Made by a program: the position numbers and the translations under genes. Below are positions 63,177 to 64,000 of a stretch of 64,000 nucleotides of DNA, piece by piece (within the stretch, counting starts at the first letter, position 1; every line of letters begins with the position of its first letter). A model generated the notes under the pieces. It was not told where the DNA came from. It did no database searches and worked only from the letters and a program-made list of their open reading frames with translations. This DNA is from Micromonospora mirobrigensis. Its GTDB lineage: Bacteria; Actinomycetota; Actinomycetes; Mycobacteriales; Micromonosporaceae. The stretch lies in assembly GCF_900091555.1 (NCBI RefSeq), contig NZ_FMCX01000007.1, forward strand, positions 309,931-373,930, written 5' to 3'.

Positions 63177-63656
63177 CGACGGGGTGGGGGTGAGTTCGGC
63201 GGTCAGTTCTTCGCCGTCGTGCGTGCCGGTGGGGTGGAAGCCGAGGGTGGTGTAGAGGCGGGCGGCGGCGGTGTTGTCCGGGTGATAGGAGAGGCGGACG
63301 GGGTGGGGGCCACCGTCCTGGGTCGCCAGCCAGTCGGCCAGGGTGCGCACGGTCGCCCGCCCCACGCCCCGGTCCTGCTCGGCGGCGTCGACCACCATGC
63401 CACCGATCCAGCGCGAACCGTCGTCGTCCACGCCCCACATGACGTGGCCGACGACGGTCTCGTCGGCGTACACCGCCAGCGACGTCCACACCTCGGAGCG
63501 GTCGGCGAGCAGCAGGTAGCGGGCCGCCAGCGCCGCCACCCAGGCCCGCTGGTCGTCCCGGGGGGCCACGTCGGCGACCGCCCGCCAGTTGTCGTCGTCC
63601 ACCGGGCGCAGCGTCACGTGCCGGCCGGCGCGGTCCCGCAGTCCTGAGTCGATCAT
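63171..63656 (-). CDS. GNAT-family N-acetyltransferase
   Basis: The 161-residue GNAT has VTLRPVDDDNWRAVADVAPRDD at the start, VVGHVMWGVDDDGSRWIGGMVVDAAEQDRGVGRATVRTLADWL (acetyl-CoA loop DRGVGRA) and LSYHPDNTAAARLYTTLGFHPTG. It resembles spermidine or antibiotic-type acetyltransferases, but the substrate is not read from sequence. Its stop lies inside a 20-bp inverted repeat arm; an insertion there may have altered the last residues. An IS110-type remnant ends about 50 bases upstream of its start. Confidence 0.85.
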   Translation of the reverse strand: MIDSGLRDRAGRHVTLRPVDDDNWRAVADVAPRDDQRAWVAALAARYLLLADRSEVWTSLAVYADETVVGHVMWGVDDDGSRWIGGMVVDAAEQDRGVGRATVRTLADWLATQDGGPHPVRLSYHPDNTAAARLYTTLGFHPTGTHDGEELTAELTPTPSR

Positions 63657-63704
63657 GCCGGCCAGCGTAGGCCGCCGGCCGTGGGACCGATGCTCCTATG
63701 GATG

Positions 63705-64000
63705 TCAAGGGGTGTTGAGGGCGGTGAAGTCGGTGAGGAGGGCGGCGTGGACCTCGCGGACGACGTATCGCTTGAGGCACCGCATGATCTCTTTCTTGCC
63801 GAGGCCCTGTTTGGTGCGTTTCTCAACGTAGGCGCGGGTTCGGGGGTCGTAGCGCATCCGGCTGAGCACGATCGTGTGCAGGGCGTTGTTCGCGGCTCGG
63901 TCGCCGCCGCGGTTGAGGCGGTGCCGGTCGATGCGTCCGCTGCTGGCGGGGATCGGGGCGGCGCCGCAGAGGTGGGCCAGGGCCGCTTCGGAACGTAGCC
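63705..64000 (-). mobile_element. Partial IS110-family transposase (C-terminal part)
   Basis: The minus strand, open to the right edge of the window, encodes about 98 codons ending at a TGA at 63705-63707. Readable blocks are SEAALAHLCGAAPIPASSG, RHRLNRGGDRAANNALHTIV, RMRYDPRTRAYVEKRT, GLGKKEIMRCLKRYVVREVH and ALLTDFTALNTP. This is the transposase_20 (C-terminal, serine-containing) domain of IS110/IS116/IS902 transposases. The N-terminal DEDD part lies outside. The element's end is probably within 63660-63704. IS110 elements have no terminal inverted repeats and carry a bridge RNA, which cannot be seen here. Confidence 0.88.

Overview
The window is high-GC actinobacterial chromosome. GTG starts are common, many genes overlap by four bases, and the gene set is typical of the group: a clgR-pspA-pspM stress locus, a thyX-dapA-rnj run, a DUF3046 gene next to recA, an Mrp antiporter with fused A and B subunits, and a UdgX-type glycosylase. 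A Micromonosporaceae member is the best guess. That rests on gene content and style, not on any search. Almost all of the window is ordinary core chromosome. The only clear mobile sequence is a partial IS110-family transposase running off the right edge. No rRNA, tRNA or CRISPR array was seen, and no gene-free stretch exceeds about 225 bases.

Layout. 0-9 kb: recA with an SOS box, DUF3046, an MFS exporter, an acyl-CoA dehydrogenase, a UdgX uracil-DNA glycosylase, and a MocR regulator divergent from a flavin-split-barrel/GNAT fusion and a LysE exporter across a shared palindrome. 9-19 kb: a Spo0M-like gene, a pair of CNNM/CBS (CorC-type) membrane proteins, and a complete six-gene Mrp Na+/H+ antiporter operon. 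19-28.5 kb: the large helicase Lhr, a lipoprotein, a SAM hydroxide adenosyltransferase, a CPCC zinc-ribbon-like protein, a secreted SH3-type protein, and the glycosylase Nei2. 28.6-32.3 kb: a 1230-residue protein that keeps the multicopper-oxidase framework but has lost most copper ligands, fused to three Fn3 domains. 32.3-39.7 kb: pspM, pspA, clgR, cinA-like, pgsA, rimO, an ornithine-cyclodeaminase-like gene, and a guanidine-III riboswitch in front of a Gdx-type SMR exporter. 39.8-46 kb: ftsK, two YbjN-domain genes, an LPXTG-type wall protein and a YciI protein. 46-56.4 kb: a secreted S1 protease, a PEP-mutase-family enzyme, rnj-dapA-thyX, a DUF2752 protein, a YcaQ-type crosslink glycosylase, a GT87 mannosyltransferase and two GNATs. 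56.4-63.1 kb: a LacI-controlled sugar ABC importer (binding protein and two permeases, no ATPase) divergent from a glycogen-debranching-like glycosidase. 63.1-64 kb: a long inverted repeat, a GNAT and the IS110 remnant.

How the genes work together. Genome maintenance is spread over the window (recA, udgX, lhr, nei2, ycaQ-like, ftsK, and thyX for dTMP). Envelope stress and ion homeostasis are covered by psp/clgR, Mrp, CorC, pgsA and the wall-anchored protein. The two regulatory units with the clearest sequence logic are the guanidine-III riboswitch with its exporter, and the 15-bp inverted repeat between lacI and the debranching-like gene. The most unusual protein is the copper-less multicopper-oxidase homologue.
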